41,767 bases of DNA from Bacteroidota bacterium (GTDB lineage: Bacteria > Bacteroidota > Ignavibacteria > UBA10030 > BY39), in NCBI GenBank assembly GCA_030017895.1, contig JASEGV010000017.1:1-41767 (forward strand), in the 5' to 3' direction. The notes beneath the pieces are model-generated. The model was not told the DNA's origin. It did no database searches and saw only the letters and a program-made list of their open reading frames with translations. The position numbers were made by a program, and so were the translations under genes. This document shows, one piece after another, positions 41,279 through 41,767 of the stretch. Position 1 is the stretch's first letter, and each line of letters opens with the position of its first letter.

Positions 41279-41767
41279 TGTCTGTAGCCGTGTATGGAAA
41301 TGAGGTATTTGAGGCTGACTAAAAAGTAGGCTCTCATACAATAGCATTAGTATTATCCTTTAAAATTGTTAGCATAGAAATACACATATGTATTAGTGGA
41401 TCGTTAGAGCGATCTTCTTGACGTTGTGTGCCATTCCCCATTTTTCGGGACAAAAATAATTTCTGGTGCTAACGGAATTTTAAATAGGTTGTAAATTTGT
41501 TTAACTTAGTATTGGCTCTTTGTAAAACCCTTGTAAGCATTGGTGCTCTATAGTAAATATGGAAGCCCGTGTGCCATTCTGGTTGGGATGTAAAACCCGA
41601 TGCTAAAACATCGTGGTGGTGATAATTTCATTGGCGCTCCCGATAAATTGGGAAGCCCGTTCAGAATATTTTTCAGTTTAAAAGTACATTCCCTTAGAGT
41701 CATATAAAAATCAACTAGTGTTAAGTTAAGTATGAAATGACGTAAATATTTATTATCTTTGCCATAA
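41279..41767. other. Non-coding end region with degenerate hairpins
   Basis: No gene is seen. Further palindromes: GATCG-TTAGAG-CGATC (41399-41414), CGATG-CTAAAA-CATCG (41598-41613), CCCGA-TAAA-TTGGG (41639-41652). Phrases GTGTGCCATTC (twice, about 41427 and 41570), GGTGCT (three times) and GGAAGCCCGT (twice, 41560s and 41651) recur, which suggests a decayed repeat unit. TATCTTTG at 41754-41761 resembles a -7 box for a gene beyond the window, but no matching -33 box was found. Confidence 0.45.

Overview
The window reads as a chromosomal stretch of an AT-rich bacterium of the Bacteroidota/Ignavibacteriota/Chlorobi (FCB) side of the tree. The main reasons are two secreted proteins ending in type IX secretion sorting tails (YPNPFNP motif), a DUF3078 outer-membrane-type protein, a B12-dependent mutase large subunit and a tRNA promoter resembling the TTG-N19/20-TAnnTTTG type. 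The assignment to Ignavibacteria-like organisms is inference; no rRNA is present.

Layout. 1-2686: left-truncated IS1380 transposase remnant, mscL, a DUF3078 protein and a hairpin-rich spacer. 2687-23483 (all minus strand): one long ion-translocation gene row read right to left, nuoJ-nuoK-nuoL-nuoM-mrpE, then mrpF-mrpG-mbhD-like-mbhE-like-mrpB-mrpC-mrpD, then two more antiporter-type (MrpD/NuoL-family) subunits separated by a small conserved-looking membrane protein. The Mrp part follows the E-F-G-(MbhD)-(MbhE)-B-C-D order of archaeal Mbh/Mbs antiporter modules. This row is broken by three insertions, every one co-oriented with the row: a restriction-modification remnant (about 2 kb), a GxxExxY gene (about 0.6 kb), and a hicBA toxin-antitoxin pair plus an integrase-less integron cassette array (about 5.7 kb).

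23484-29852 (minus): a lipoprotein, a zinc-ribbon protein, two small beta-barrel-type outer membrane proteins, a NatAB-like ABC exporter and asnS. 30091-32897: tRNA-Ser(CGA), a secreted TIGR03790-like protein with a T9SS tail, and a decayed IS481-like transposase. 32929-37621 (minus): an EamA transporter, a DUF362 protein with a UbiA-type prenyltransferase, and methylmalonyl-CoA mutase large subunit. 37642-41767: a RAYT (Y1/HUH) transposase bracketed by hairpin repeats and by 41-bp perfect direct repeats, a nested cruciform, a T9SS-tailed secreted protein, a 3' scrap of mutL and a periodic hairpin array.

The most unusual signals are: (1) the cassette array with about seven attC-like sites lying inside an antiporter operon; (2) three unrelated cargoes (RM, hicBA, RAYT), each flanked by 41-54 bp near-perfect direct repeats that copy the edge of a host gene or leader; (3) many short palindromes whose stems differ in sequence but keep one architecture, sometimes nested in each other's loops, in an attC, and inside coding sequences. 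These palindromes look like an active REP-like system, probably connected to the RAYT gene. All calls come from reading the sequence and family knowledge; no alignment, folding or database search was run.
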